The notes beneath the pieces were generated by a model, which saw nothing but the letters and a program-made list of their open reading frames with translations, did no database searches and was not told the origin of the DNA. From Paraspadella gotoi (Eukaryota > Chaetognatha): 64,000 nt of DNA. Location of the stretch: contig CM119267.1 in NCBI GenBank assembly GCA_051294375.1, positions 25,497,293 through 25,561,292 of the forward strand, in the 5' to 3' direction. A program made the translations under genes and the position numbers. Each line of letters begins with the position of its first letter. The stretch's first letter is position 1. Of this stretch, positions 11,589 to 22,163 are shown piece after piece.

Positions 11589-11918
11589 ATGGCGTCGGCG
11601 GCGTTTCGGAACGCGTTCCAATACGTGAAGAGTCCCGAGTTTCGCTCCTACCTTTGCTCCACTCACTTTTGGGGCCCAGTGGCCAACTGGGGTCTCCCAC
11701 TCGCCGCCATCGCCGACTTCCAAAAAGACCCCAAGTACATCTCGGGCAAGATGACGACGGCTTTGGCCTTTTATTCTCTCCTCTTTATGCGGTTCGCCTG
11801 GATGGTGCAACCCCGAAACTATCTCTTACTACTTTGCCACACGACTAACGAGGGTGCGCAGATGATTCAGGGATATCGCCTAGTTTCGCACGAACTCAGT
11901 GGTCAAAGGGAAAAGTGA
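11589..11918 (+). CDS. MPC1: Mitochondrial pyruvate carrier 1
   Basis: MPC1 pairs with MPC2 in the inner mitochondrial membrane to import pyruvate. The single coding exon gives 109 residues, the same length as human MPC1. The start ATG yields [19 protein letters not shown], matching the amphipathic N-terminus. [20 protein letters not shown] is almost identical to the family signature, followed by [37 protein letters not shown] and a final QGYRL segment; these are the family's hydrophobic helices. No N-terminal presequence is expected or seen. It lies 258 bp downstream of OGFOD2 on the same strand. MPC2 is not in the window. Confidence 0.97.
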   Translation: MASAAFRNAFQYVKSPEFRSYLCSTHFWGPVANWGLPLAAIADFQKDPKYISGKMTTALAFYSLLFMRFAWMVQPRNYLLLLCHTTNEGAQMIQGYRLVSHELSGQREK

Positions 11919-14900
11919 AGAATCAAATAATCTTACTCATTTGACGTTAAATACTCTCGTCGTTTGTTATGGTTAAGATTCTTTCAACTATCGTTAAAAT
12001 TACTATCTATATTCGTTACTTTTTTATTTTTTTTTTACTCTATACTCAATTCGGCTTAGGATCTCTCGCACTCTAGTCATTCTTGTGGAGAACAGTTAAA
12101 CTCGCTACGAGAATAAGATAATTTTACGTATTTGTAGGGTCCGGATTCAAAACTTAGAAAATCCGTATCACTTCATCTTTTTTTTAATTTGTGGCGCAGC
12201 GAGTGCTTAAAATGAAAAAAAAAATTAATTGCAAATACTTAACCAAAAAACACTCCTGCCGCAGCACCCAAAAGAATCACAGATGCTCTTCATAAACGTG
12301 TCTGAAAGATTGAGCCATAGCTCTTACCCAGGGTCATCGATATTTTGGTTAAAACTCATATGGGTTTCCCCCTTTATATCGCCCTACTTCGTACAGTTAA
12401 GGGGAGTTAGATGTTCATATAATGAAGCTAAATGTTGCTGCAGCTGAAATCTTTAATTTTTTTAGCTGTATACAACAATGCCCTTAGTTACAGCCATGTA
12501 TAATATGGTGGAGTGTTGAAAAGATTGAGCGATTGAACATTATTTTTTTACTGCCTATGGACATATAATTAACGAATTTTAAATCCTTGAAAATTTTTAT
12601 TTAGCATAACATAAAATTTTTTTAAGAAGATATTTGGATTCGTCATAAAAAACTAAGAAACTTTTATAAAATATGTTATATGATATTTTAATGTTTAGAC
12701 CGCAAAAAATGATTAAAACGTTTTAACATATATAAGTTTTTACTATACAGAATAAAAGTCATAAATTTTTACTTTTTTTCCCAGTTTTAAATGCTGAAGA
12801 TGACAGAATTTTTGATAACATGTTTATATTATTGAATCAACTTTTTATAAAGAATCTTATATAAGTATCATGAAAGAGCCTAAGAAAAAAGGATTTAAGA
12901 TAGCCAATCACAATTTGATAAAAATTATAAATTTACTCTCCAGCTATTGATTTTTAAAAATATGTTTCGTTTTTGAGTATCCTAATTAAATTAAAGCTGA
13001 GCCAGTTAAATTTTATACTACAGTATTCGTAAGTACTTCATTCTTTTTAGATTTGAAAGGGCTTTCAGAAAATAATAATATTAATATTATTTTATTTCAA
13101 ATTTCTTCAAAAAACTTACTGAAAGTAAGAGAAAAAAATTAAATCTAAAAAAAATGAGTTTAAAATAAATTAGAGACGTTGTTCAAATCCATCTTCCTGC
13201 TATCATTGCTGAGGCATATCAAAGTCAATTCTGATAAAATTTGCATATATAAAATAAGGCGTAGTAAAATTTCTAAATTTAACTTTAATTAAAATTCTAA
13301 AAGTGAGGAATAACAACATTATACTAATGAACATTTATGTATAAAAAAAATTTATAATAAATTTTCAATTTACGCAGTAGGCCATATTTATACTAGTACT
13401 AAACCAATAAATGTTAAAATTTCAAAACAGTTTTTTTCTAAGTTATTTTTGCAGATTTGGATTTGTCATAAAAAGTTGATAAAAAGAAATATAACTCTTT
13501 TTGAAAAATTCCTTCATTAAGTGGGTCAAAAATTAGAAAAAGCTATATTTTAAACTGAAAATTAATTTTTTATATATTAATATAGTTTTTTTAATTTTTA
13601 CCCCACTTAATGAAAGAATTTTTAAAAATGATTTATATTTTCTTTTATCAACTTTTGACGAGGAATTCAAATCTGCAATCAAAATTAAGAAAAGCTATTT
13701 TGAAATTTTTCGATTTTATAAAGAAGTATTATATATAAAATATAGCCTACTGCGAAAATTAAAAAACATAAAATTAATTTTTTTATAAATTAATGTTCAC
13801 TGATGGTATGTTTTTCATAATTTGGATTTAGAATTTTCGTATGTAACTTTCACTACGCCTTAATAAATAGTTTAGGTTTTTACTTTTAAATTCATATTAA
13901 ACATGGGTTTGCAAATGACAGCGTTTTTCAACCGGCGCTTGTAAAATTGTCACCATGTAGTTATTTCTATTCTTAATATTCTTTTTAATTAAATACTTAC
14001 TACTTGGGAACGTTATCATATTTTACTAGTGGTTGAAAACTGGCGCAGAGCAAATTGAAGCAACGTTAGATTCTTTTCGATAACGCAGTGTATTGTACGA
14101 GCATGAAAAAAATTAAAACCTATATCAGAAAGAGAAAACATCAGTGATTAATTTTAAGTATTATAAAATAAGATAGTATTTACCATTAGATTTTTTGAAT
14201 TTTAAGTTTTAAATCCGGTCCCTGTATGTAATTTGATAAAGCGGTTGGTTATATTGGTAGTTATCTATTCTCTATTTGGCTTATGTCCTGTTTTACTCCT
14301 TAGTCCATACTTAGTTATATGAAATTGGTACAACCTATATAAAAATTATATAAAATGTTTAATGTATAAAATTAAATGCATATATCTTCAAGAATAAGTT
14401 AAGGGGAAAGCAATTTGATCGAAATTTAATTTAAGTGTCTTATATATTTATTTTGTTAAAATATTCTTACAAATTAACCTTTCTCGTTTCATTTTACTCT
14501 GGTACTTAAATTTTATTCTTCTAACGAAGTAATAAAATAACTGATGAACCGAGATCGTTCGTTCAGTGGTTTTTTTGACTAAATTGTTTACTTGAAACTA
14601 TAAAGTTGATCTATATTATTAGCGCGTTTGCTTTTGAAGTTAATATTTTATTCTTTGGTGAAGGCTTTTGCTTTGGGTCACTCTTTTTTTAAACTGGATC
14701 CGGAAATGCTGAGCGACGAAAGATTTTGTGATTGACGCTGCGCCTTCATTATATAGTCATCGATATTAATTATTAAGTCTCCAAGATCATGTTATTAAAA
14801 AGATGTTGCAGAGATCAAAAAATAGATCCACTCTGATGGGGTCTTATAGAGCAACATAAATTTTTCTACGCCTACGAATACGACGACGACGACGGGACGA

Positions 14901-15230
14901 AAAGACCGTCTTCTCGATCTCTACAGCCTCGTGAGATGACTAAGATTATTAATATAATAATAATAATAATAATGGAAAATGAAAGACCTACTTGATTAAA
15001 CAAACCTCTTTTTTCGAATAATGAGTAATTATATCTTACGCCTTCCGTCCATCTGCTACTCTGCGCTGTTCCATTGGAGTTTTAAAACGAAAAGTGTTCG
15101 CAGCGTCGGAGTCATTTTAAAGAATTGGAAGGTGTGGAGGAAGGATTTAAAGAGAATAAAGAGAAGAAAGAGGAACAACGAAGAGAATGTCGGGGGAGGA
15201 GAATGAGAGACAAACTTTGTGATGAAACTG
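11919..15230. other. 3.3 kb AT-rich gene desert with a MITE
   Basis: No supported gene. Contains MITE copy 2 (13255-13862), a short relic resembling that MITE's interior near 12630-12700 (GGATTCGTCATAAAAA), a (TAA)n run near 14950-14975 and a CGACGACGACGACGG stretch at about 14880. A few small ORFs here have AT-driven composition and look accidental. Confidence 0.6.
13255..13862. mobile_element. Foldback MITE, copy 2 of 3
   Basis: 608 bp with perfect terminal inverted repeats TAAGGCGTAGT / ACTACGCCTTA and the same palindromic body as the copies at 2536 and 50037. Flanks (ATATAAAA on the left, ATAAATAG on the right) are similar but not identical, as expected if an 8-bp target duplication has decayed. 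Confidence 0.85.
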
Positions 15231-15250
15231 TGGCGGTATATTCACACCGC
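15231..15250. promoter_or_regulatory. Shared TGGCGGTATATTCACA motif (copy 1)
   Basis: TGGCGGTATATTCACA followed at once by CCGCCTCA. The same 16-mer recurs at 18508 just upstream of the GTSF1 start, where CCGCCTCA follows after a 13-bp spacer. GGCGG and CCGCC can pair as a hairpin around a TATA-like core. Its role is unknown; a shared promoter element or a transposon end are both possible. Confidence 0.35.
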
Positions 15251-15482
15251 CTCATGTCCACCATCCTTCAGCCAAATCCATTGGCTCAGAGGGGGAACTC
15301 ACCATCCCAGGCGTAGTGTTCCATCCACAGTCCTTATGACTTCCCTCTGCGTTGGCAAAGCGAGACCGTCCTAGGGTAACCGCGCCAGTGACTGGATGAG
15401 TTACCGAGGGTCGGAAGCCCCCAAAGCCAACAGTGAGATGCCCCATCCCAATGGGCATCACAGGCAACCCGGCTCTTGCCAT
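15251..15482. other. GC-rich unassigned block
   Basis: A 230-bp GC-rich block, open in one frame on the minus strand for 76 codons and capable of several short hairpins (for example GCCCCATC..GATGGGGC around 15437-15460). Neither a protein family nor an RNA family was recognised. It could be a SINE-like repeat, a structured RNA or part of a coding exon. Confidence 0.3.
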
Positions 15483-16011
15483 AATTTATAAAACGTTCTT
15501 TTCTTTTGAGAATGAAACATTCCTCCTCGCCGTCAAAGGCGCGGAATCGCTTTGCAGGTTTTGTTCCCTTCGTTGCTCTGATGAGCGGGGTTTACAAAAG
15601 GTAAATAAGATCAACGGATTACGACGAGAGTTTATGTCCAACAGCTCGAACCTTTTTTGAGTTTTTGACGCACAGCTCGTTCTTTTTTTTTTTCTCAGCG
15701 GACAACCCGGAATGACCAAAGCCTAATTTTAAATGGATGTGGTCAATGTTGTTCTCTACTACAACGACATGACTTTGAGGTGCTTGGATCTCTCCGGGTT
15801 TTTCCTGAGCAGGGTCACCTTCGTCTTCCTCTATACTCTTGGGACTTCAAAGCTCCTAGTTGACCGAATCTGCGTCGTCATCGATTTATTTTGGACCGAC
15901 CTCTCTGAGGAATATCTCTTTGAGCATCTTCCCTCTTTGCTGAGACGAGAGAGCGAAGAGCTTCAGTCAAACAACCGCATTTACCTCAAAACTAAAAGCA
16001 AAACATTTTAA
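15451..16011 (+). CDS. Doubtful small spliced gene, frames ambiguous
   Basis: A possible exon ends at a good donor (CAAAAG|GTAAAT, 15600) and a good acceptor follows (TTTTTTTCTCAG|, exon from 15699). Reading through in phase 0 joins GAESLCRFCSLRCSDERG to NGCGQCCSLLQRHDFEVLG and stops at about 15861. However, a competing frame of 92 residues starts at ATG 15733 (DVVNVVLYYNDMTL ...) and runs to 16011. Both look plausible by composition, so at most one is right. Several CxxC pairs in the first reading hint at a small metal-binding protein. No family was recognised. Confidence 0.25.
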
Positions 16012-16434
16012 TTTTTGAGTATTTTACTCTTTACACCTTTTACACTTTTTAACAATTATGAGTATGTCTATTCATTGAATTTTATCTACGTACATAATTG
16101 TCTTGTTATAATTACAGTAGTAGTTAATTTTTTTTCCATTCTTTTCATGTTATTCTTTATGTAACCAATCTAGTCCCTACCAATGTACTACTTTAAAAGC
16201 AAAATAGTATACGGTTAACATTGTTAACTTAATTCAGCTTCTGATTCTGGATCATGGATCTAAGCATTTTATTTCTTCCGAAATATTTTGATGATCCTGG
16301 ATCCAAGTTACTTCATCACTTTTTCATTTCTCCTCAATCCATAATGATCAGTAGATAATAAGCTGTAGATATTTTTATCGTAGTGACATTAATTTTTAAC
16401 TTCTTACATTGATAAGCGAAATAAAAGAAACACT
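16012..16434. other. Intergenic, nothing recognised
   Basis: AT-rich spacer before the 16435 gene. GATCCTGGATC and GGATCATGGATC-type short repeats occur near 16248-16300. No gene seen. Confidence 0.5.
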
Positions 16435-17889
16435 ATGTCTGGCTCCAATCCGAAGGTGCTGGCGACGCCTCCCGCCATTCAAGTGGCGACGTCCTATGAT
16501 CTTAATCCCGGGCCTCAGCTCACTCCCATTCGCCCCTTCCTCTCGTCAACCTCTTCTTCCTCCCTCACCGGTAGAAACTCGCGCGATATTTCCACCAATC
16601 ATCGCCTGTCTTCGACCGAGCTCGTAACCAATCAGAGACGTCTTAACCTCATCCGCGGCCTTTCGTCCAATCGGCTTCCAGTCTCGTCTACTCGCCTCTC
16701 CGTTTCGACAATTAAGAAACCGAATAATCAGTGGGGGCGATCCCACTCGCCCGAATCTTCGTTGCCCTTGGTGGAATCCAGGGCGGGAAGGAGCGAGTAT
16801 GACGAAGACGACGAAGTTTTTAAAGAATTGGAGGTTTTCAACCGACGCTTCGCCACTTACCCTTTCGAGGAAGAAGAGGACGGGGAAGAAGAAGTGACGG
16901 AGATGAGTCGCGCCATAAATCGTTGGCGCCACTCGGCTCAACCGATGCTCAGTTATGACGAGGCTCGGACGATCGTCTCCCTGACGACAAAGGGAGTCTC
17001 CAGTCGATCGACTTCGCGACGAACGACGCCGTCTCGACCGGCGTCGCGTCGAATCGCCCCGGCGGCGTTTTCTTTGCCGAAACCGGCGCGCGTCGCCAAG
17101 CGACGGTCGCCGTCGAAGAACCGATCGAAAACGACGCACGCGGGCGGATTCGGCGCCGGAAAGACGAGCGCTTCGTCGTCGCCCGTCAAGTCTCCTTCAT
17201 CTCGGCCGCCGGCCGTCGCCTCGCAAAAATCATCCGCGCAAGTCCGTCGGCGACCCAACTCGCCAGAAACGCGATGGGAAAAAGAACTTCCGGCAGAAAT
17301 GCGCCGGATCTATCGGCATTTCCGGTCGCTGGATCCGACGCCTCGACTGCGGAGAGGAGGGGAGTTTCAGGACTTGCTGGGAAAGACGACGACGACGGCA
17401 GAAGGAGATGGAGGAAAAAGAGGAGAAGAAAATAAAGAAGAAAAAGAAGAAGAAAATAAAGCAGCTGAGGTTGAGGCTTCGAAGGCAACACATCGAAAGT
17501 CTGTCGCATTCGATTTAGATTTAGAGGCCGCCGCGATTTCAGACGCCATCCTCGATCGACGAGCCTCCTCCGGTTTGGAGCCGCCTTTCCGCGCCAAATC
17601 CTCGTCGCTTTCCGCTCCGTCTTTTTCGACCGGCTTCTCCAGCGGCGTCGGCGACCGGGGAACCGTCGCATTGGAAAAGAGTTATCGGCGGAATGTGGCT
17701 CGTTACTATGCCGGCGGCGCCCGTCGCTTTGCCGACGTTGATCCGGCGAGTTTCCCGGCAATCCCGGCGATTCCTTCGGAAGCCACGAGTCCTTTTCTCT
17801 CGATTGCAACCAACGAGTTCGTCTGGCGATGGTTAAATCGAGACTTTTGCAAAACGGAACTAGAATTTTTTCTTGCTCTTTGTTCCTAA
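16435..17889 (+). CDS. Unknown Ser/Arg/Pro-rich protein, 484 aa, single exon
   Basis: Not recognised. A single open exon of 484 codons has strong GC3 bias like neighbouring real genes, and its start ATG fits the upstream AT/GC composition switch. Visible parts: a Ser/Thr-rich basic N-terminal third; an acidic stretch around residues 120-160 (YDEDDEVFKELEVF, EEEEDGEEE); a basic Ser/Arg-rich centre (RSTSRRTTPSRPASRR); a compact segment ETRWEKELPAEMRRIYRHF near residues 280-300; and a Glu/Lys-rich low-complexity run around 320-350. The last 40 residues (PFLSIATNEFVWRWLNRDF) look folded and are the best bait for a homology search. Overall it looks like a largely disordered cytoskeletal or nuclear protein, but that is only a guess. 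A further 3' exon cannot be excluded. Confidence 0.7.
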   Translation: MSGSNPKVLATPPAIQVATSYDLNPGPQLTPIRPFLSSTSSSSLTGRNSRDISTNHRLSSTELVTNQRRLNLIRGLSSNRLPVSSTRLSVSTIKKPNNQWGRSHSPESSLPLVESRAGRSEYDEDDEVFKELEVFNRRFATYPFEEEEDGEEEVTEMSRAINRWRHSAQPMLSYDEARTIVSLTTKGVSSRSTSRRTTPSRPASRRIAPAAFSLPKPARVAKRRSPSKNRSKTTHAGGFGAGKTSASSSPVKSPSSRPPAVASQKSSAQVRRRPNSPETRWEKELPAEMRRIYRHFRSLDPTPRLRRGGEFQDLLGKTTTTAEGDGGKRGEENKEEKEEENKAAEVEASKATHRKSVAFDLDLEAAAISDAILDRRASSGLEPPFRAKSSSLSAPSFSTGFSSGVGDRGTVALEKSYRRNVARYYAGGARRFADVDPASFPAIPAIPSEATSPFLSIATNEFVWRWLNRDFCKTELEFFLALCS

Positions 17890-18507
17890 ACAATGGAAAG
17901 AATCAATGACAATGGTGAATTAATTGCACTTCTTGTCAAAAAAAATGAAAGTAAAACTGATAAGGTAAAATTGTTGAAATTTTCATTCCCATAAAAAGAA
18001 CGTACTTTCATTTTGTTGTGATAAATCATAATTATGGAATTAATCAAAAATCAAATGTAATTTATTTTAACTCGACTAAATTTTAATGTTCATCTTTTAC
18101 ACGCACCAATGACTGCTTTATTTATAATTCTGACAAGTTTATTTATAAATATTTTTTGCATTCCACGTTGTTGTCCGTGATAATCAATCCGTCCATATTT
18201 TTTTATTCTTTTCTCCAAAGGCATTTGTCCTTCATTGGTCAGTTGTCACACTGATTCTGTTAGATCCAGAGACTCACGATATCTGAGTTCGGGCTTCATT
18301 TACAGTCTTCACATCCGATCAACGTTGTTGCTTTCTCTCCGAAAAAAATGAAACTGCAAATATAAAAAGACTAAGAAAGAATCTACATTTCTCTTGACTA
18401 CCACGATCTTTCTAATTTTCAACCTTTTTCAAGTCAACAATCGACTCGATTTGAATTTGTAAAAAAAAGAAACACCAGAACTACCAAATAAAATAATTTA
18501 ACCGTTG
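17890..18507. other. Intergenic upstream of GTSF1
   Basis: AT-rich, no ORF of note. The 3' end leads into the shared TGGCGGTATATTCACA motif at 18508. Confidence 0.5.
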
Positions 18508-18545
18508 TGGCGGTATATTCACAGTTATTCACATCGCCGCCTCAC
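18508..18545. promoter_or_regulatory. Shared TGGCGGTATATTCACA motif (copy 2)
   Basis: Second copy of the 16-mer at 15231, here 71 bp upstream of the GTSF1 start codon, followed by CCGCCTCA. The TATA-like core and location suggest a core-promoter role, unproven. Confidence 0.35.
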
Positions 18546-18578
18546 ATTACAAAATATAACGAAAAGACCGAGAGAAAT

Positions 18579-20193
18579 ATGATTTGCGACATCCCTTCTT
18601 GCTCTTCCTCCTCTTCCTCTTTTTTTGATGGAAAATCCTCTTCCTCCTCGCCCGGACGACCACTCCCAGATACGGCGCCGGATTTCCTCTCCTGTCCTTA
18701 CGATGCCTCACACGTGATCGGCGTCGAGCGATATCCTTATCACGTGACTCGGTGCCGGGCCAAGCACCGTGGGTCCGACTCAGACAAGCTCTCCTTCCGA
18801 TTTTGCCTCTTCAACGCTCGACACGAGATCCCCGAAGAAGATATCGGGCAGCACCGCCTTTCTTGCCCGGACAGGTTTGGCCTCGGCGAAGAGATTGCGA
18901 ATGTTCAGCGTTGGAACAGTAGGAGGGAATCACCGAAAATTATATTTGCTGATTAAGGCCTTATAAGGCTGTTCCTATTTCCTGAACTGAAATTGTGGAT
19001 TATTTCTGAATGCTGCTTCTGATTTCAGATTTCTATATTTGGAAGAAAAGGCTTCGATGGAGACTGTGGTTCGCGGTCAGATCGCCGCCCCGCCGCCCAC
19101 CCAGCTGCTTTCCTCCGCGAAATGGGAGATGGACGAAGTCGGGGGCGAGGGAGACGGCGGCGAGGGAGACGGCGGCGAGGAAGACGACGACGACTATAAC
19201 GAGTCAAAAAGGTGGTTTATCATGACAACATCCTTTTGTATTTTATTATTTTTATCGTCGCAATCGCTTTGCGTTTGCGACGATTTTGCTGTGGTTTTGC
19301 ACATAAGTGGCGTCGTCGTCGTCGGCGTTCCAAATTATAGATCGCCTTTTTGATGATTAAATGTGTGTGTATGAAGCTGAAAATTTATATACAGCTTCTC
19401 ATCATCGAGGTCCTTGAAATTGGGTGAGGACATTTTTTAAATATGTTTTGTTTACGTTTTATCAAAACAAACAAATTTCTTTTGTTAGTCTCCTTCTCTC
19501 TTTCCCCAGGCTGATTCATCAAAAAAAAAAAAACCGAGTCTGCAGCTGGCTCTGCAGGGGCTTTTTTTTTCTCTTTTCTCCTGCTCCTTCTGCTGCTGCC
19601 TTTTGATTTCTTTCTTTTTTTTTCTGACTTCCTCTGCTGCTGCCGCTGCTGATTCGTCCGAAAACGAATTGGCTTCTTTCTCTCGTTTTCTCTCTCTCTC
19701 TTTCTTTCTCTCTCTCTCTTTCCCCGTTTTTTTTTTCTCAGGGGCTGCGTCTGCTGATCAGTTTATTTGATCATGAAAAAGTTTTTTTTTTTTTTTTTAG
19801 AAACTGTAACTTTAATTTTCCTCGGTACTTTATTATTTTTTTTTAATTGACAATCGCAAATATAATTTTTCTTTGTTTATAAATTAATTTCCTTTCTCAA
19901 ATTTGATTTTTTTTAGTATCAAAATTTGTTATCAATCCAGATTTTTCTGATGCAATTGCGACGATCCTTATGCTTTTAAGATTTTTTAATTTATCATGAC
20001 AACTTGCATTTGTATTTTTCAAATTTCTATTTAACCTCCCGAACTTTCAATAATCCTCGGCAGAATGCCTCAGGCTGTGGAAAATTGGGAGAATCGTTTG
20101 AACGATCTCGACATTCGTTGGGAGCCGGAAGTGGTCGTTGTCTTCGTCGACGGGATTCCGATTCTTGCCCGAATCCATAAAACTTCCTCTTAG
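18579..20193 (+). CDS. GTSF1: GTSF1-like double CHHC zinc-finger protein
   Basis: GTSF1 (gametocyte-specific factor 1; Asterix in flies) binds PIWI-clade proteins and RNA and is needed for piRNA-guided transposon silencing. Exon 1 from ATG 18579 carries two textbook CHHC U11-48K-type fingers: CPYDASHVIGVERYPYHVTRC and CLFNARHEIPEEDIGQHRLSC (spaced C-x5-H-x9-H-x3-C). Proposed exons 18579-18918, about 19046-19211, and 20064-20193 are phase-compatible (211 residues), but the intron 1 sites are weak. Exon 2 is acidic (EVGGEGDGGEGD). Exon 3 has AVENWENRLNDL and IRWEPE, tryptophan-containing segments reminiscent of the Trp motifs GTSF1 uses to contact PIWI partners. Intron 2 is almost entirely one transposon-like element also found in another gene (44111). 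Confidence 0.82.
19254..19990. mobile_element. Intron-filling element, copy A (GTSF1 intron 2)
   Basis: Starts ATCGTCGCAATCGC and has the inverted partner ATTGCGACGAT at 19955-19965; the similarity to copy B (44111) continues into TGCTTTTAAGATTTTTT. Between them are shared blocks: a hairpin CGTTTGCGACGA just inside the left end, CATAAGTGGCGTCGTCGT, TTCCAAATTATAGATCGCC, GAAAATTTATATACAGCTTC, CTGCAGCTGGCTCTGCAGG and CT-rich tracts. No coding capacity. It occupies most of an 852-bp intron. An imperfect 30-bp direct repeat beginning TTTATCATGACAAC flanks it (about 19217 and 19991). Confidence 0.7.
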
Positions 20194-20354
20194 TCTTTAT
20201 GACAGAAAAGCTTCCATTCGTTGATGGCGTGTCTCCTCTTATTTAGTCCTTTTTGATTGCATTCTAGGAATATCTAGCTAACCAGAAGATGGAATCACAA
20301 GAAATCGGATCGGAGTTTCGGGAAGAAATCACCGAAATGGAATCTATCTCTCTG

Positions 20355-20526
20355 ATTGGTCGAGACTCGAGATGGAACCGGCCAATAGGCGGATGGGCTT
20401 CCATCCGCCGGGAAAATCTGCCCACGTCTCTGATCCACTTGCATTGTATAAAAAGCATAGGTTTTTGTACAAATTCATTCTGTCCAAATATTGACACCGT
20501 CTTTTTGTCTATTTTCTTTAAATAAA
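20355..20526 (+). promoter_or_regulatory. Promoter-like or solo-LTR-like segment
   Basis: ATTGG (20355), CCAAT (20382) and TATAAAAA (20447) are in promoter-like spacing, followed 67 bp later by AATAAA (20521). The combination of CCAAT, TATA and a closely following poly(A) signal is typical of LTRs. No flanking direct duplication was confirmed and no downstream gene is evident. Confidence 0.3.
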
Positions 20527-21414
20527 TTCCACTTTGGTTTCTTGTTGAAATCCCTGTCTTCTTACTTAAATGATTGTTGAATTTTTTGTTTTGCTAATGA
20601 ACTATTTATTACTATTAGTTAAGTTTATGAAGATGTAGACTCGCCTTCAACATTTTTTACATTACTTACCCTTGTTTTATAAACAGCCTTTTTTAGGCTA
20701 TTTTTTGTTGCCATATGTTTAGATTTAAAAATTTGTTATTTCAGGAAGAAATTTCGGTTTGTAAAGGGTAACGTAACATCGTAATCGTTTAAAGCGTTTA
20801 AGCGTTTAAAGCGTATGTGGCATTATAAACATTGTAATTTTTAACACAACTATTTTTTTTTTAAAATTGTTTCGGCTTTTGGGCCGCAAAAAAGATCAAT
20901 CCTGCAACTACCCAGTAGCTAATTTTTTTTATCAGGAAATACGATTTATTAGAATTTTATTTGTAGTTTATTAGCATCCTTTATTTCCAACAGTGAGGGC
21001 CATTGCCAGGCCAAGGATTTCCTATCCAGAGAGATTTTGGCAGAGTTCCTCCATGATCCCGAGTCCTTAGGTCCCCTGGTCTTGCTGGGGCGCAGTTGTT
21101 CTTCTTTCTTCTTGGCGTTGAACTGCCCCCAGAAGCCTTGTTATATAATTACCTAGCCTCCACTTCCTCATCATCTACATAGAATAGAGCAATCTCATTA
21201 GTGCAAGGCTAAGGAACCCGAGTACCCCTTGAAGACCCTCAGCTCTCCTCTCTCTCCTATTGGCTGAGGGCTGTGATATCCGAGATCTCTCTCTCCTCCT
21301 ATCTCTCTTGCTGAGGTGTGCAAGCTTGTCATTGGTTCTTATTTTCCCGCCAACTTCTCATTTGATTATCTGTGCTGAGATAGCTGACATAGCAGAGGAG
21401 TGATGAGAAAGCTT

Positions 21415-21660
21415 GCTCAGATACCTATCGCTTCCTTCCTAACCTCAGGTAGGTGAGCAGGGGCGAGATGTCTAGCTCAAGTACCTCTCTCTTCCTTCCT
21501 AACCATAGGTAGGTGAGCAGGGGCGAGAAGACTAGCTCAGGTAACTCTCTATTCCTTCCTAACCTTAAATAACTGAGCAGGGGCGAGAAGACTAGCTTAG
21601 GAACCTCTCTCTTCCTTCCTATCCTTAGGTTGCTGATTAGGGGCGAGATCCCTAGCCTCG
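21415..21660. repeat. 61-bp tandem repeat, four diverged units
   Basis: Each unit contains CTTCCTTCCTAACC, then TAGGTGAGCAGGGGCGAGA and CTAGCTCAGGTA. The units differ by about 10-20 percent. A less clear first part (CTCTCTCCTATTGGCTGAGG) precedes it from about 21240. Confidence 0.8.
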
Positions 21661-21992
21661 TAACATTAATATAATAATTATATTCATTGTTATTAATTAT
21701 ACGACTATATAAGATTTAATTGGATGTTCAGACTGAATTTCAGTGAAACAAAGCGATTAAATTCTAAACTCGGTTTTCATGTAAAAAACCGCAGAGAAAA
21801 CTATTAAAAACATGTAGCTACTATCTTTTTCTCGAGCCTACCGGCGAAGCCGGTTCAGGCAAGATATTGATTCGGGTGAGCTTCTTTGTGACGTCGTCGT
21901 CGTCGGCGTCACGCATTTTTATATAAAAACTACTACGCTTTTATAGTTTTGGCTGGGACTTACCGTTTTTTTTAAATAAGAATTATTATAAA

Positions 21993-22163
21993 CTTGAGGG
22001 GTATTGAAGGCGTGAAGAAATAGAGGGAAAAATAATGGTATATTTCGCGAAGAGTAGAAACGAGAGAATGTATCGCTAGACAAAATATACTGAGGGGCAG
22101 GAGGAGGAGGAAAGAAGAAGAAGAGGAAGAGGAGAATTGGACGGCAGGCCAAATCCTCCTCTG
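21993..22163 (-). repeat. LTR (3' LTR in element orientation)
   Basis: 171 bp; identical to 23729-23899; a 169-bp relative stands alone at 46862-47030. It contains a GA-rich tract (GGAGGAGGAGGAAAGAAG on the plus strand). Confidence 0.88.

Larger units (their letters stand above)
20194..21987. other. Gene-poor stretch
   Basis: Contains the promoter-like segment at 20355, a 'GTTTAAAGCGTTTAAGCGTTTAAAGCG' type short repeat near 20785-20815 (described, not coding) and the 61-bp tandem repeat at 21415. No gene supported. Confidence 0.5.

Noticed and set aside
12229-12447. 72-codon ORF in the AT-rich desert
   Set aside because: No homology, no splice context and a composition like the surrounding non-coding DNA.
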